Assembly: GCA_965221105.1 (NCBI GenBank)
Contig: OZ244871.1
Location: 1,488,001-1,552,000, forward strand
From: GM7GCV1 sp965221105
GTDB taxonomy: Bacteria; Pseudomonadota; Gammaproteobacteria; Pseudomonadales; GM7GCV1
Reading direction: 5' to 3'
Length of the DNA stretch: 64,000 bases
This document shows, piece by piece, positions 25,911 through 34,790 of this stretch. The notes under the pieces were generated by a model. The model did not search any database. It worked only from the letters and a program-made list of their open reading frames with translations, and was not told where the DNA came from. Every line of letters starts with the position of its first letter. Position 1 is the stretch's first letter. The position numbers and the translations under genes are program-made.

Positions 25911-28763
25911 TTACTCGGCACCATAGCCGGAGGCCAGTATGAACTTTCGGGTATATTCATGGCGGGTTGCCGTGATCTGCTCTGAAGAAATATCCCCGAC
26001 AACCTCATCCGGCGTAATCTTGAACAGAGGCTGCCCCTTGCTGATAATGAGGCCGTCACTCTCCACGAGCACCTCGTCAATTGTACCGGAAAAAGGGGCC
26101 AACACCTTGTTGAACATCTTCATCACCTCAACAATGTAGAGGGGATCTCCTTTTTTGAACTTGTGTCCCCTGGACACAAAGGGTTCTGATTCCGGGGTTT
26201 CTCGTGAGTAGAACATGCCCCCGCTGGCGGCGAGAATCTCGTCCGCACTGGATGTAGCCGGAGGCGCAAGCTGTTTGGCCATGGTTGCCTGGTGAGCGCT
26301 ATCCAGCAGTCGCTCTGGAATATGGATGCTGAGATCCGGGTTCACCCTGAGTGAATCAAAATCAGTCTCGGCTGCCAGCCAGATGGGGATGGCGAGGATA
26401 TCCAGGCCAGCCTGATGGCCCTCATGAGCACGCGTAACTTCTGCGGCCAGGTCTTCTCCAAGACTGTCCAGGTCACCTCCTTCAATAGCCTGCTCAAGCG
26501 CACGCCAGTCATGAATTCCCAGCCTGTCCTCCAGCGCAGCGTAGAAATCCAGACCGGTTTTTAGAATCTGCCAGTCGTGATCCCAGATCATCTCGGCAGC
26601 TGGCCTTCCGGGCGTGTAGTCCATATTGAGGAAGTGATAGGTATCGGCCAGGAGTTGAAGCGGGTTGCGCTGCCACGCCAGTTTGCCGTCTTCCAGCAGG
26701 CAGTCCGCGCTGTAGAGGCTGAGCCAGCCCGAAAGGCAGTGGGCATTGTCAAGGAGTGCTTCGAGGGGCCGTCTGAACAGCGCGTATTTGTGGGCCAGAA
26801 CTCTGGTGAGATCTGCCTGTTGCTCCGGCCCTGCCGACTGTGCAGCATTCTCGATTGCAGTGTATGCAGCCACGAGGTCGACTTTTGAGCCAGCTTCCCT
26901 GAGTTCTCCGACAGCTGTGAGATAGGGCACTATAAACCCTGTTGTCGGACGTGCGTTGATGCCACGACCGATAAACCAGTTCACGAGGCCGTAGTGGAAC
27001 TCCAGATTGGTCGCCACGTCACGCCCGGTGATGGTCGCGCAACGGAGCACTTCGGCCATGCGGCGATAGGTTTCCAGACGGGTGTTACCTACGGTCAGCA
27101 ACAGCGCTATGTTGCTATCGTAGGCGCCGGCCAGATTGTATTTCATGAAGACTTCGGTATCGGGGTTGTGCAGGCTAATACCCTGATCGTCTCGAATCTC
27201 GCCTGCTATGGCATCAGACCAGTGTTCAACCAGTCCTCCCGCATGTGGTTGCAAAGCATCATTGGTTGCATTGAGCCGCGCTTCAACGCTGTCCCGATAG
27301 CGCTCGACACGCTCGGGTTTGGGTAGCTTGGCACCGTGGGCAGCCAGCAAAACCATGGTTTCGACAAGGGATTCGACAATAAAGTACTCGCTGTCGTCTT
27401 CCGGGTTGGTGAATTTGAGCGAGTAGCAGAGTTCAGTGACTCGGTGTTCTACCTGGATGCGCGTATTCATTTCCATGAAGAAATGCTGATCCCGGTCGAC
27501 GATACACTCAAAGGTCGACACCGAATCCAGCCCAACGGCGCTACCAAAATCAGCCGCCTGTTCCTCCATTGATGTGAGGGTTTTTAGATCCTGCCTGAGC
27601 ACACGGATTTCCTCGGCGTCGCCACCCTGCTCGGCGACCTCGATTGCACGTTGCAGCGATTCACAGGTGATCGAAACTTCCAGCAGCTTCTGCTCGTGCA
27701 TTTGCAGTGAACAGTCCCGACCGCCCATACTGATAGCCCAATCACCGTTTCCGACAACCTGGATTTCCTGGTGGCGCGTGGTCTCAATATTCAGCTCCAC
27801 CAGCACATTCTTGTTGTCGCCAATCCCGGTCGTCTTGACTTCGTTGAGGATTTCCCGAACCAGCTCGGGAGCTTTGCTGGCCGCCTCCGCAACCGGATCC
27901 TCTCCAGTGTAGCTGGACGGCGCATTGAGGATGCGCTGCCCCTTGCCGCCGCCGCCGCTGATTGCCTTCAGACGAATCCGGTTTTCCGGGTAGCGGCCAA
28001 ACATACCCACCACCAGCTCGGTCAAGGTTTCGCAGAGTTCCTCGACCGTATAGAGATCGATGCCTTTCTCGTAGCTGGCAGCCAGCACATGGTCCGCCTT
28101 GTGCGTCAATGCAATGTCAGTGTTATCGAGATAGCCATCATCGACGGAGAGGTCCCGGTCTTGTGCAAGTTTTTTGAGAGCATCGACATCTGGATATTTC
28201 TTCAGCAATGTCAGCGCAGTAGCGTTGTCTTCCCCCGGCGTTACGCTGACGCCTACTCTGAGCGCGGTGCGCTTTGCTTCATCCTTGAGCCCTGCATCGT
28301 GCACAGTCCTCGAACAGGGGCCGATAAAATTGAGCCCCGCCGCTTCCAGCGCCGCAACCATGGCTTCGTCTTCCGCCATGAAGCCATAGCCAGCAAAAAT
28401 TGAGTTGTAGCCGTTGTCTTTGGCAATTGAAATAATCTGCTCTATCCGCTGATCTCGCTCTTCTTTGTCGGCACCGCTGTAGTCCGGGACGCGGTGCACA
28501 CGGCTGGGGTCCGTCAATTGTCGCAGTTCTGGTGCGAGGGCGTTTCGATAGACAATGGAGTCCTTCTCCGATAGCAGGATTCCATAGCCATGGATACCCA
28601 TTTCGTCGAAGACATCCATGGCCTCCTTGCGAATCGGGCCACGACAGATGATGAGCGGGCGCAGATGCTCGCAGCTGAACTGCCGCACCCATGCGGAGCC
28701 ATGCCCTTTGAGAATCCGATCCCTGTGGATCATGGGGTTATGCGAATAGTGCTCGTTTGACAC
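25911..28763 (-). CDS. biotin-dependent acyl-CoA carboxylase, biotin carboxylase plus biotin carrier subunit
   Basis: A 950-residue subunit, likely the alpha chain of propionyl-CoA carboxylase. The ATP-grasp carboxylase domain shows GGGGKGQRI and FMEMNTRIQVEHRVTE. The biotinyl lysine is Lys882 in VEVMKM, where EAMKM is usual. It is about 280 residues longer than typical chains of roughly 660: there is an insertion of perhaps 75 residues before the GGGGKGQ loop and a long region between carboxylase and biotin domains. It pairs with the carboxyltransferase gene 33 bases upstream. Substrate inferred from mce and mutase next door. Confidence 0.85.
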   Translation of the reverse strand: MSNEHYSHNPMIHRDRILKGHGSAWVRQFSCEHLRPLIICRGPIRKEAMDVFDEMGIHGYGILLSEKDSIVYRNALAPELRQLTDPSRVHRVPDYSGADKEERDQRIEQIISIAKDNGYNSIFAGYGFMAEDEAMVAALEAAGLNFIGPCSRTVHDAGLKDEAKRTALRVGVSVTPGEDNATALTLLKKYPDVDALKKLAQDRDLSVDDGYLDNTDIALTHKADHVLAASYEKGIDLYTVEELCETLTELVVGMFGRYPENRIRLKAISGGGGKGQRILNAPSSYTGEDPVAEAASKAPELVREILNEVKTTGIGDNKNVLVELNIETTRHQEIQVVGNGDWAISMGGRDCSLQMHEQKLLEVSITCESLQRAIEVAEQGGDAEEIRVLRQDLKTLTSMEEQAADFGSAVGLDSVSTFECIVDRDQHFFMEMNTRIQVEHRVTELCYSLKFTNPEDDSEYFIVESLVETMVLLAAHGAKLPKPERVERYRDSVEARLNATNDALQPHAGGLVEHWSDAIAGEIRDDQGISLHNPDTEVFMKYNLAGAYDSNIALLLTVGNTRLETYRRMAEVLRCATITGRDVATNLEFHYGLVNWFIGRGINARPTTGFIVPYLTAVGELREAGSKVDLVAAYTAIENAAQSAGPEQQADLTRVLAHKYALFRRPLEALLDNAHCLSGWLSLYSADCLLEDGKLAWQRNPLQLLADTYHFLNMDYTPGRPAAEMIWDHDWQILKTGLDFYAALEDRLGIHDWRALEQAIEGGDLDSLGEDLAAEVTRAHEGHQAGLDILAIPIWLAAETDFDSLRVNPDLSIHIPERLLDSAHQATMAKQLAPPATSSADEILAASGGMFYSRETPESEPFVSRGHKFKKGDPLYIVEVMKMFNKVLAPFSGTIDEVLVESDGLIISKGQPLFKITPDEVVGDISSEQITATRHEYTRKFILASGYGAE

Positions 28764-28796
28764 CAGAATCTCCAGAAAGGTCTTAACCAGGTTCAG

Positions 28797-30548
28797 CTAG
28801 TGGAATTCGCGCTGAACATCACTCATGGGCTCAGGCTGATAGTGGCGGAGGTGGAACTCCATGTTCTCTGCCAGAACCCGGCGCAAATCCGACGGCATAA
28901 CGATCTGTGAAATAGAACCGAGACTGAGCGCTTCATTGGGATTCATCAGCTCACGTTCGTAGCGTTGATTCAGCTCGGCTTCCTGCACTTTCACCCAGGC
29001 GGCGACTTCGCTTCGGGCACTCTCAGCCGCCGCCTCGGCTGATTTGCCCGCCTCCAGCGCGTGCTGTTCAGCCTCGGCTGTCTTCTGGCTGGCGGTAGCC
29101 TGTATCTTGCGCAGTTCGTCCTTGTAGACGTACTCAACGCCGGCTGGCCCCATCACCGCCAGACGTGTTGTAGGCAAGGCGACGACAAAGTCTGCCCCGG
29201 TCGAGTAATTGTTATAGGACGCATAGGCGCCGCCAAATGCGTTGCGAACCAGCACCAGAAATCTTGGCGTGCGCAGATCAACAATGGCGTCGAGCATGGC
29301 GCGACCCGCCTGCACGATCCCCCCCGCCTCCTGTTCGCGACCAGGCAAAAATCCTGTGGTGTCCTCAAGGAAGATCATGGGAATGTTGTACAGGTTGCAG
29401 AAACGAATAAACCGGGCGTTTTTGTAAGCAGCTGCAATGTCGATTTGTCCAGAGGACACGGCGCTGTTGTTGGCTACAAAACCTATGACATTCCCTCCGA
29501 TTCGGCCAAGCGCGGTCACCGTATTTTTGGCCCGCTCTGCCTGAATTTCCAGAAAGTCACCATGATCACAGAGTTGCTGAATCAGAATACTGATTTCCAC
29601 CGGTGTGTTAAACCCCGTCGGCGAATTGAACGCTTTCTTGAGAAGAATCTCTATATCCCAGGTCTTGCGATCAATAGGGTCCGAGCAGTTCAATCTGGGG
29701 GCGAGCTCATTGTTGCTGCTCGGCAGATAGTTCAAGAGTTCGCGTACTTTCTTGAGAGCAGCAAGTTCGTCTTTAACCACAAAGTCATTGACGCCTGATT
29801 GGCTGTGAACCCCTGGACCACCCAGCTCATCTGGTGTGACATCTTCGCCCAGCACAGACTTGACCACACCAGGCCCGGTGAGCCCGAAAAAGGTGTTGTT
29901 GGGCTGAATCAGAAAGCTGCCCTGGCGGGGTAAATAGGAGCCACCCCCGGCATTAAAACCAAACATGCACATGATGCTTGGCACCACACCGGAGATTTTC
30001 CGCAGGGCGGTAAAGGCGTCGGCATAGCCGTCGAGGCCGCCGACACCTGCCGGAATGTACGCGCCAGCGCTGTCATTCATGCCGACCAGCGGAATCCGGC
30101 GTTTTGCTGCGAGGCGAAACAGTCGTGCCAGCTTTTCCCCGTTGGTTGCGTCCATGGAGCCAGCCCGAACAGTGAAATCATGACCGTACAAGGCGACATC
30201 ACGCCCATTGACCCTGATCAGTGCTGTGACCAGTGAGGCGCCATCGAGATTGGGCCCCCAGTTCTGGTAGAGAATGGTGGGCTTTTCATCGGTTAACACC
30301 TGAATCCGCTCCCAGATGGTCATGCGCTGCTTCTGGTGCTGGCGCTGTACGGCCCTGAATCCCGCTGCCGTATGAGGGCGCCGCTGCAATTCCCAGCCCG
30401 CCCGGGTCACTTCCTCATAGGGGCCGGGTTCAGATTGAATCTGCCCGGGAACGGAAAAATCCTGTTCAGTGGTTTCGGCAAAGGGATTTGCCAGATCTAC
30501 ATCGTATTTCACGGATTCCTGCTCCCCGACATGCTGGTTTGTTTGCAA
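28797..30548 (-). CDS. acyl-CoA carboxylase carboxyltransferase subunit
   Basis: A 583-residue crotonase-fold carboxyltransferase that transfers CO2 from biotin to the acyl-CoA, probably propionyl-CoA. The N-half has GARVDYGHD-like VALYGHDFTVRAGSM and NDSAGAYIPAGVGGLDGY; the C-half has FLPGREQEAGGIVQAGRAML and NAFGGAYASYN. The region around residues 480-530 is an Ala/Glu-rich predicted coil (AEQHALEAGKSAEAAAESARS), absent from ordinary PccB chains. It may hold the long alpha subunit. Confidence 0.88.
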   Translation of the reverse strand: MQTNQHVGEQESVKYDVDLANPFAETTEQDFSVPGQIQSEPGPYEEVTRAGWELQRRPHTAAGFRAVQRQHQKQRMTIWERIQVLTDEKPTILYQNWGPNLDGASLVTALIRVNGRDVALYGHDFTVRAGSMDATNGEKLARLFRLAAKRRIPLVGMNDSAGAYIPAGVGGLDGYADAFTALRKISGVVPSIMCMFGFNAGGGSYLPRQGSFLIQPNNTFFGLTGPGVVKSVLGEDVTPDELGGPGVHSQSGVNDFVVKDELAALKKVRELLNYLPSSNNELAPRLNCSDPIDRKTWDIEILLKKAFNSPTGFNTPVEISILIQQLCDHGDFLEIQAERAKNTVTALGRIGGNVIGFVANNSAVSSGQIDIAAAYKNARFIRFCNLYNIPMIFLEDTTGFLPGREQEAGGIVQAGRAMLDAIVDLRTPRFLVLVRNAFGGAYASYNNYSTGADFVVALPTTRLAVMGPAGVEYVYKDELRKIQATASQKTAEAEQHALEAGKSAEAAAESARSEVAAWVKVQEAELNQRYERELMNPNEALSLGSISQIVMPSDLRRVLAENMEFHLRHYQPEPMSDVQREFH

Positions 30549-30592
30549 TCTCTTGAGCCCGCTGCCAATCGAAGCGGGCTCTCAGAGGGCCT

Positions 30593-31525
30593 CTATCCAA
30601 GTTGCGCCGTCAGTTCGGGAACAGCATCGAACAGATCCGCCACCAGTCCATAGTCCGCCACCTGGAATATGGGAGCCTCTTCATCCTTGTTGATCGCAAC
30701 GATCACTTTGGAGTCCTTCATGCCAGCCAAGTGCTGGATGGCCCCGGAAATCCCGACAGCGATGTAGAGTTCGGGGGCAACAATTTTCCCGGTTTGCCCA
30801 ACCTGCATGTCGTTGGGGACAAAGCCTGCATCAACCGCAGCCCGCGAAGCACCCACCGCACCACCGAGCGTGTCGGCAAGATCATAGAGCATGGCAAAGT
30901 TGTCGCCGTCCTGCATACCACGCCCACCGGACACCACCACGCCTGCGGCAGTGAGCTCCGGTCGGTCTGACTTGACAAGTTCCTCTTTTACAAAACGGGA
31001 CACACCCATGTCTTCGCCCGCATCCAGGGTTTCGACCGCAGCGCTGCCACCTTCCGCAGAAGCTGCTTCAAAGGCCGTGCCACGAACAGTGAGTACCTTG
31101 ATGCTGTCCATGGATTGAACTGTGGCTATGGCGTTGCCAGCATAAATCGGGCGTTTGAAGGTGTCTGCGGCTTCCACCGATATGATGTCAGACACCATGG
31201 ATACATCGAGCAACGCAGCGGCGCGGGGCATAATATTTTTACCATTGGTGGTCGCTGGTGCCAGGATGTGCGTGTACTGATCGCCTATGGAGGCAATCAG
31301 GCTGGCCGTATTTTCAGCCAACAGATGGTCGTATATGGGCCCATCAGCGTGCAACACCTTAGTCACACCAGTGGCACGGGCAGCGGCCTCAGCCGCTCCG
31401 GAGCAGTTATGTCCGGCTACCAGTACAGTGATCTTGTCTTCCAGCAGGGTGGCAGCGGTGAGCGCATTGAACGTGGCCGATGCCAGTGCGTCATTGCTGT
31501 GGTCCGCTACAAGTAATATGCTCAT
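30593..31525 (-). CDS. etfA: electron transfer flavoprotein subunit alpha
   Basis: A 310-residue ETF alpha chain that binds FAD and hands electrons from acyl-CoA dehydrogenases to the respiratory chain. The C-terminal FAD region has VVSGGRGMQ, GAVGASRAAVDAGFVPNDMQVGQTGK and GISGAIQHLAGMKDS. Ten bases after etfB. Confidence 0.97.
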   Translation of the reverse strand: MSILLVADHSNDALASATFNALTAATLLEDKITVLVAGHNCSGAAEAAARATGVTKVLHADGPIYDHLLAENTASLIASIGDQYTHILAPATTNGKNIMPRAAALLDVSMVSDIISVEAADTFKRPIYAGNAIATVQSMDSIKVLTVRGTAFEAASAEGGSAAVETLDAGEDMGVSRFVKEELVKSDRPELTAAGVVVSGGRGMQDGDNFAMLYDLADTLGGAVGASRAAVDAGFVPNDMQVGQTGKIVAPELYIAVGISGAIQHLAGMKDSKVIVAINKDEEAPIFQVADYGLVADLFDAVPELTAQLG

Positions 31526-31535
31526 GATAGGCTCC

Positions 31536-32285
31536 TTATATAACCTTGGCGTCGTTTTTGAGTTTGTCTATCAGCTCTTCCACCGAGCCTACAATAATGC
31601 CGGCGGTGCGTTCCGCAGGTGGTTCGACCCTGAGCTTGGTCAGGCGGCTTTCGATATTCACGCCCAGTTCGTCAGGGGTCAGCGTATCCAGAGGTTTCTT
31701 TTTCGCTTTCATAATATTTGGCAGGGACGCATAGCGTGGTTCGTTGAGACGCAGGTCCGTGGTAATAATTGCCGGCAGATCAAGCTCCAGCGTCTGCAGC
31801 CCGCCGTCGACTTCACGGGTAACCTGGGCCGTGCCATCACCCACAACCACTTCCGATGCGAAGGTCGCCTGGGGGTGCCCGGTCAACGCTGCCAGCATCT
31901 GGCCGGTCTGGTTGTTGTCGTCGTCAATCGCCTGTTTGCCAAGAATGATGAGCTTCGGTTCTTCCCGGGCAACAATCTGATTGAGCAGCTTGGCGATCGC
32001 CAGGGGCTCCAGACTTGTGTCGGTCTCGACCAGAATGCCGCGATCTGCACCCAGCGCCATGGCGCTTCTCAACTGTTCTTGGCACTCAGTGCCGCCAACC
32101 GTGACAACTACGACTTCGTCTGCCTTGCCGGCCTCTTTGATGCGCAGTGCTTCCTCGACGGCAATTTCACAGAACGGGTTAATTGCCATCTTGACGTTGG
32201 CGAGATCAACATCCGATCCGTCGGCCTTGACCCTGACTTTGACGTTGTAGTCGACGACGCGTTTTACCGGTACCAAAATTTTCAT
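31536..32285 (-). CDS. etfB: electron transfer flavoprotein subunit beta
   Basis: A 249-residue ETF beta chain. The N-terminus MKILVPVKRVVDYNVKVRV and the signature VETDTSLEPLAIAKLL are typical. The frame is open to 32393, but the ATG at 32285, preceded by GAGG, fits the family length. It is the first gene of an eight-gene minus-strand operon with gaps of 10-45 bases or small overlaps, ending with the thioesterase. Confidence 0.96.
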   Translation of the reverse strand: MKILVPVKRVVDYNVKVRVKADGSDVDLANVKMAINPFCEIAVEEALRIKEAGKADEVVVVTVGGTECQEQLRSAMALGADRGILVETDTSLEPLAIAKLLNQIVAREEPKLIILGKQAIDDDNNQTGQMLAALTGHPQATFASEVVVGDGTAQVTREVDGGLQTLELDLPAIITTDLRLNEPRYASLPNIMKAKKKPLDTLTPDELGVNIESRLTKLRVEPPAERTAGIIVGSVEELIDKLKNDAKVI

Positions 32286-32442
32286 CTTTACCTCATCTAA
32301 TGAATTAAGACTTCTTGTTCCTGTCCGCTGACAAATCATCGGCTCGCCAGGTGTCACATATACTTCGGGGCTCACCTGTTCTATGTGCGACAACGGGCTC
32401 GAACCCGGTATCCAAGATAGAGGGGTGCATCATACCGCTAAT

Positions 32443-32453
32443 CTGGATTCCAG
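32443..32453. promoter_or_regulatory. possible operator upstream of etfB
   Basis: CTGGATTCCAG is an 11-base palindrome between the broken TetR gene and etfB, flanked by GGGTG and CACCC arms. It could be the operator of the TetR-type regulator, but no second site supports this. Confidence 0.25.
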
Positions 32454-32518
32454 ACACCCGAACCGGCAAATAGCGCAGCCCGGCAACATTATTGCAACCC
32501 ACCAGTTCAGGCACCGGC

Positions 32519-33146
32519 TCAGGAGGTCAAAGCCCGCCGCATTGACTGGTACAGCGCCTCGTGAAGTGAACGCATCTCGTCAAGGTTATTTGGATCTCCA
32601 ATCCACGGATATACGATGCCAACCACAGAAACTCAAAAAACCTCGCCTGAGCAGGGGCATCCACCTGTGGAGACACCTCTCCCGATTCCTCCCGGCCTCG
32701 ATCCAGCCCCGTACGTCGTCCCTTCGACAAGCCTGGATAGCTTGTATAAGAGAAGCCAGAGAAGATTCTGGCGTGAGCGCATCAAACCAGAGTCGATAGA
32801 AGGCCTCCACATTTTCCGGCGCAGCCTCACACAGGTTCTGGTGTGCCTGCAGAGCGGCGGATATGGCTTGCTTGCCAGTGAGACCCTGGCACACCCGGGT
32901 CAATTCACTTCGCCACTGATCTCCAACCGAGCGGAGCACGAATTCAAACAATCCGGTTTTGTTGCCAAAGCGGTACCCCGCCAGCCCCCGTGAATAGCCC
33001 GCCTTTTCGCCAACAGCCTTGAGCGTCAGCTTTTCTGCACCCGTTTCCACTATGAGATCGACCGCAGCATCGAGCATTCTGGAATCGGATATTTCCTTGC
33101 GCTCGGTCTGAGTCAGGCGGCTGGGGTGAATCCTGGATTGAACCAT
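32519..33146 (-). pseudogene. TetR-family regulator gene with two frameshifts
   Basis: The N-terminal HTH region (MVQSRIHPSRLTQTERK; KLTLKAVGEKAGYSRGLAGYRF) is intact from ATG 33146. After WIEAGR near 32690 the protein-like sequence moves to a second frame (EESGEVSPQVDAPAQARFF), then near a six-A run at 32635-32640 to a third (VVGIVYPWIGDPNNLDEMRS ... RRALTS), ending at TGA 32519-32521. Together these restore a normal TetR C-terminus of about 208 residues. Either the gene is decaying or the assembly has two indels. It probably regulated the etf/propionyl-CoA operon. Confidence 0.75.
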
Positions 33147-33651
33147 GAGTAAGGGCACGTGAAGACCGGGTGGAGATACCAGTATAGATACTTGCTTTGT
33201 GCAAGCAAGAATAGAAACGCTGCATGTATGCAACAGGTGCCGCTGGATCGCATATAGGTGTTATCCCGTTATGACTGCCCCCGTTCAAGGCAACAGGTCG
33301 GAACAACCGTCTGTCAGAAGCGCTCTCCGATAGAAGTTCACACAGATCGTGGGTAGCCTGTGTTCTTGACGACCGGGCTGTTGTGGTACGGATCAGAATG
33401 GGGCACCGGATGGTCAGGTGTTTTCACCGGTGTGCACAGGCTGCGCAGGTCCCCTGTCGCGTCCCAATGGAGCACGAGGTTGTGTTGCTGTGCCAGCCAG
33501 CCATCAGCACACAAAACCGGTCCTTCACCCAGGCCCATAGTGTCCGTGATTCCCGGGGATGCCCGTCCTATTCTGATGAAAGCCCGCCCGGATGTGCCCA
33601 AGGCCCCGGGTAGTCTGCGAAACTGTATTCTCAACCGTACATCCAAGGTAA
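33147..33651. other. intergenic region between TetR gene and transposase remnant
   Basis: About 500 bases without a gene I can support. A long minus-strand frame (33338-34042) overlaps the transposase remnant in another frame and has a shadow-like Arg/Gly/Pro-rich composition. TTGACGACCGG occurs twice, at about 33364 and 33709, but no pair of insertion-sequence ends was established. Confidence 0.4.
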
Positions 33652-34035
33652 CTACTCGCCCCCCTGCTTTTGGCTGAACGGGGTGTCCTGTGTTGGGGGC
33701 TCTATCATTTTGACGACCGGTGCGGTCCGCCTCTCCACGACCAGGCGGTTGGGCCCGTCCCCGGTGGCGGCCTTCGGCCCCGCGCTCGTGGCACCGGGGC
33801 GTATGCGGGCGGTCTCGTCGGGCCCGGTCCGGGAGCTCGGCAGCCCGGAGGTGCGCGAACCCTTCGGGGTGTTCTTCTCCATGAACACTGCCATCAGCAC
33901 CTGAAAGAGCATCAGCAGAGCCTCGACCAGGGCGCGGCTCTCGGCGCTCATCGCGCCGTCCGCGCACAGCGCCTTGAAGCGCGCCTTGAGTGCGTCGAAC
34001 TCCGAGCGCAGCGACGCCCTGTTCACCGTCGCCAC
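33652..34035 (-). pseudogene. truncated IS66-family transposase, N-terminal (DUF6444-like) part
   Basis: A 127-residue frame starting with GTG three bases after the methylase stop. It resembles the N-terminal region of one IS66 transposase group: a helical start, then MLFQVLMAVFMEKNTPKGSRTSGLPSSRTGPD. In full-length relatives a Cys-x2-Cys zinc-binding segment and the DDE catalytic domain come next. Here similarity stops after VVERRTAPV, near 33715, and neither follows. This is a remnant, unable to transpose by itself. Confidence 0.65.
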
Positions 34036-34038
34036 CGG

Positions 34039-34704
34039 TCACTCGGCCTCAACTGCCATGACCGCCGCCAGCACCGCCAGGCGCTCCGCCGGTGGCATCG
34101 CCCGGTAGCGCCGTCCCCAGCTGGCCGCCTTGCGCTTGATCCGTTGGCGGTCGGTAAAGTTGCGGCCCGCGAAGGACGCCCAGTGCACCCGGTCCGGCTC
34201 GAAGTTGAACCACAGGTTCTCGGTCACCACGCCCGCCTGGTTCATCACCTGAATCGACAGGCTGCGCCAGCCCTCAAGGCGTTCGTCGTAGAGCGCCGAG
34301 GGATACCCCGACAGGATCACCGAACAGGGCAGACCCATCAGCAGCGCCAGCAGCGCCTCGTGGTCCTCGATCTCGTAGTCGTGCCGGTAGCGCTGCGACG
34401 ACTTGCGCGTACTGTGCAGATACGGCGGGTCGCTGTACACCAGCTCCGTCCCGTCGAAGGGATACTCCCGAAGAAACCGGTGGCAGCAGCCGTGGACCAA
34501 CTCCACCGGATACTCGCACTCAAACCCGGCCAGCGCCCGCTCGTCCAGGTCGATCCCGATGCTGCGCAGCGCGCCTGGCTTGCGCCTCATGATCGCCCCG
34601 CCGCCCAGGTGTGTCTCGATGTACACCGAGTGCGGCGGCATCAGCGCGATCAGCGCCTGACACAACCCCGCCGTCGCCTTGGAACCAAAATATGCGTTGC
34701 CCAT
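34039..34704 (-). CDS. DNA adenine methylase (Dam family)
   Basis: A 221-residue N6-adenine methyltransferase with the AdoMet loop ETHLGGGAIMRRK (about residues 30-42) and catalytic motif SDPPYLHSTRKS. It begins MGNAYFGSK, as do related enzymes; the frame is open to 34731 but this ATG fits better. No restriction endonuclease is adjacent, so it is an orphan, transcribed into the transposase remnant with a three-base gap. It may be a mobile-element passenger; target sequence unknown. Confidence 0.82.
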   Translation of the reverse strand: MGNAYFGSKATAGLCQALIALMPPHSVYIETHLGGGAIMRRKPGALRSIGIDLDERALAGFECEYPVELVHGCCHRFLREYPFDGTELVYSDPPYLHSTRKSSQRYRHDYEIEDHEALLALLMGLPCSVILSGYPSALYDERLEGWRSLSIQVMNQAGVVTENLWFNFEPDRVHWASFAGRNFTDRQRIKRKAASWGRRYRAMPPAERLAVLAAVMAVEAE

Positions 34705-34739
34705 GACCCTGTGCGATAATGAAACGCACACACCATAGA

Positions 34740-34765
34740 ACCCCTTTCCTAGGGTGTCAAGGGGT
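34740..34765. repeat. inverted repeat upstream of the DNA methylase gene
   Basis: ACCCCTT and AAGGGGT form a seven-base inverted repeat with a 12-base loop, 36 bases before the methylase start. It may be a regulatory site or part of an old element end; no matching copy was seen on the other side of the transposase remnant. Confidence 0.3.
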
Positions 34766-34790
34766 GTGAGTAGCTGCCATCCAAAAAGAT

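Noticed and set aside
32380..32430. tRNA-like T-arm (GGGTTCGAGCCCG on the minus strand)
   Set aside because: No matching acceptor stem, anticodon arm or D arm could be placed at the right distances.
33338..34042. Long minus-strand frame of 234 codons overlapping the transposase remnant
   Set aside because: Arg/Gly/Pro-rich shadow composition in its first part; the overlapping frame has the recognisable IS66-like N-terminus.
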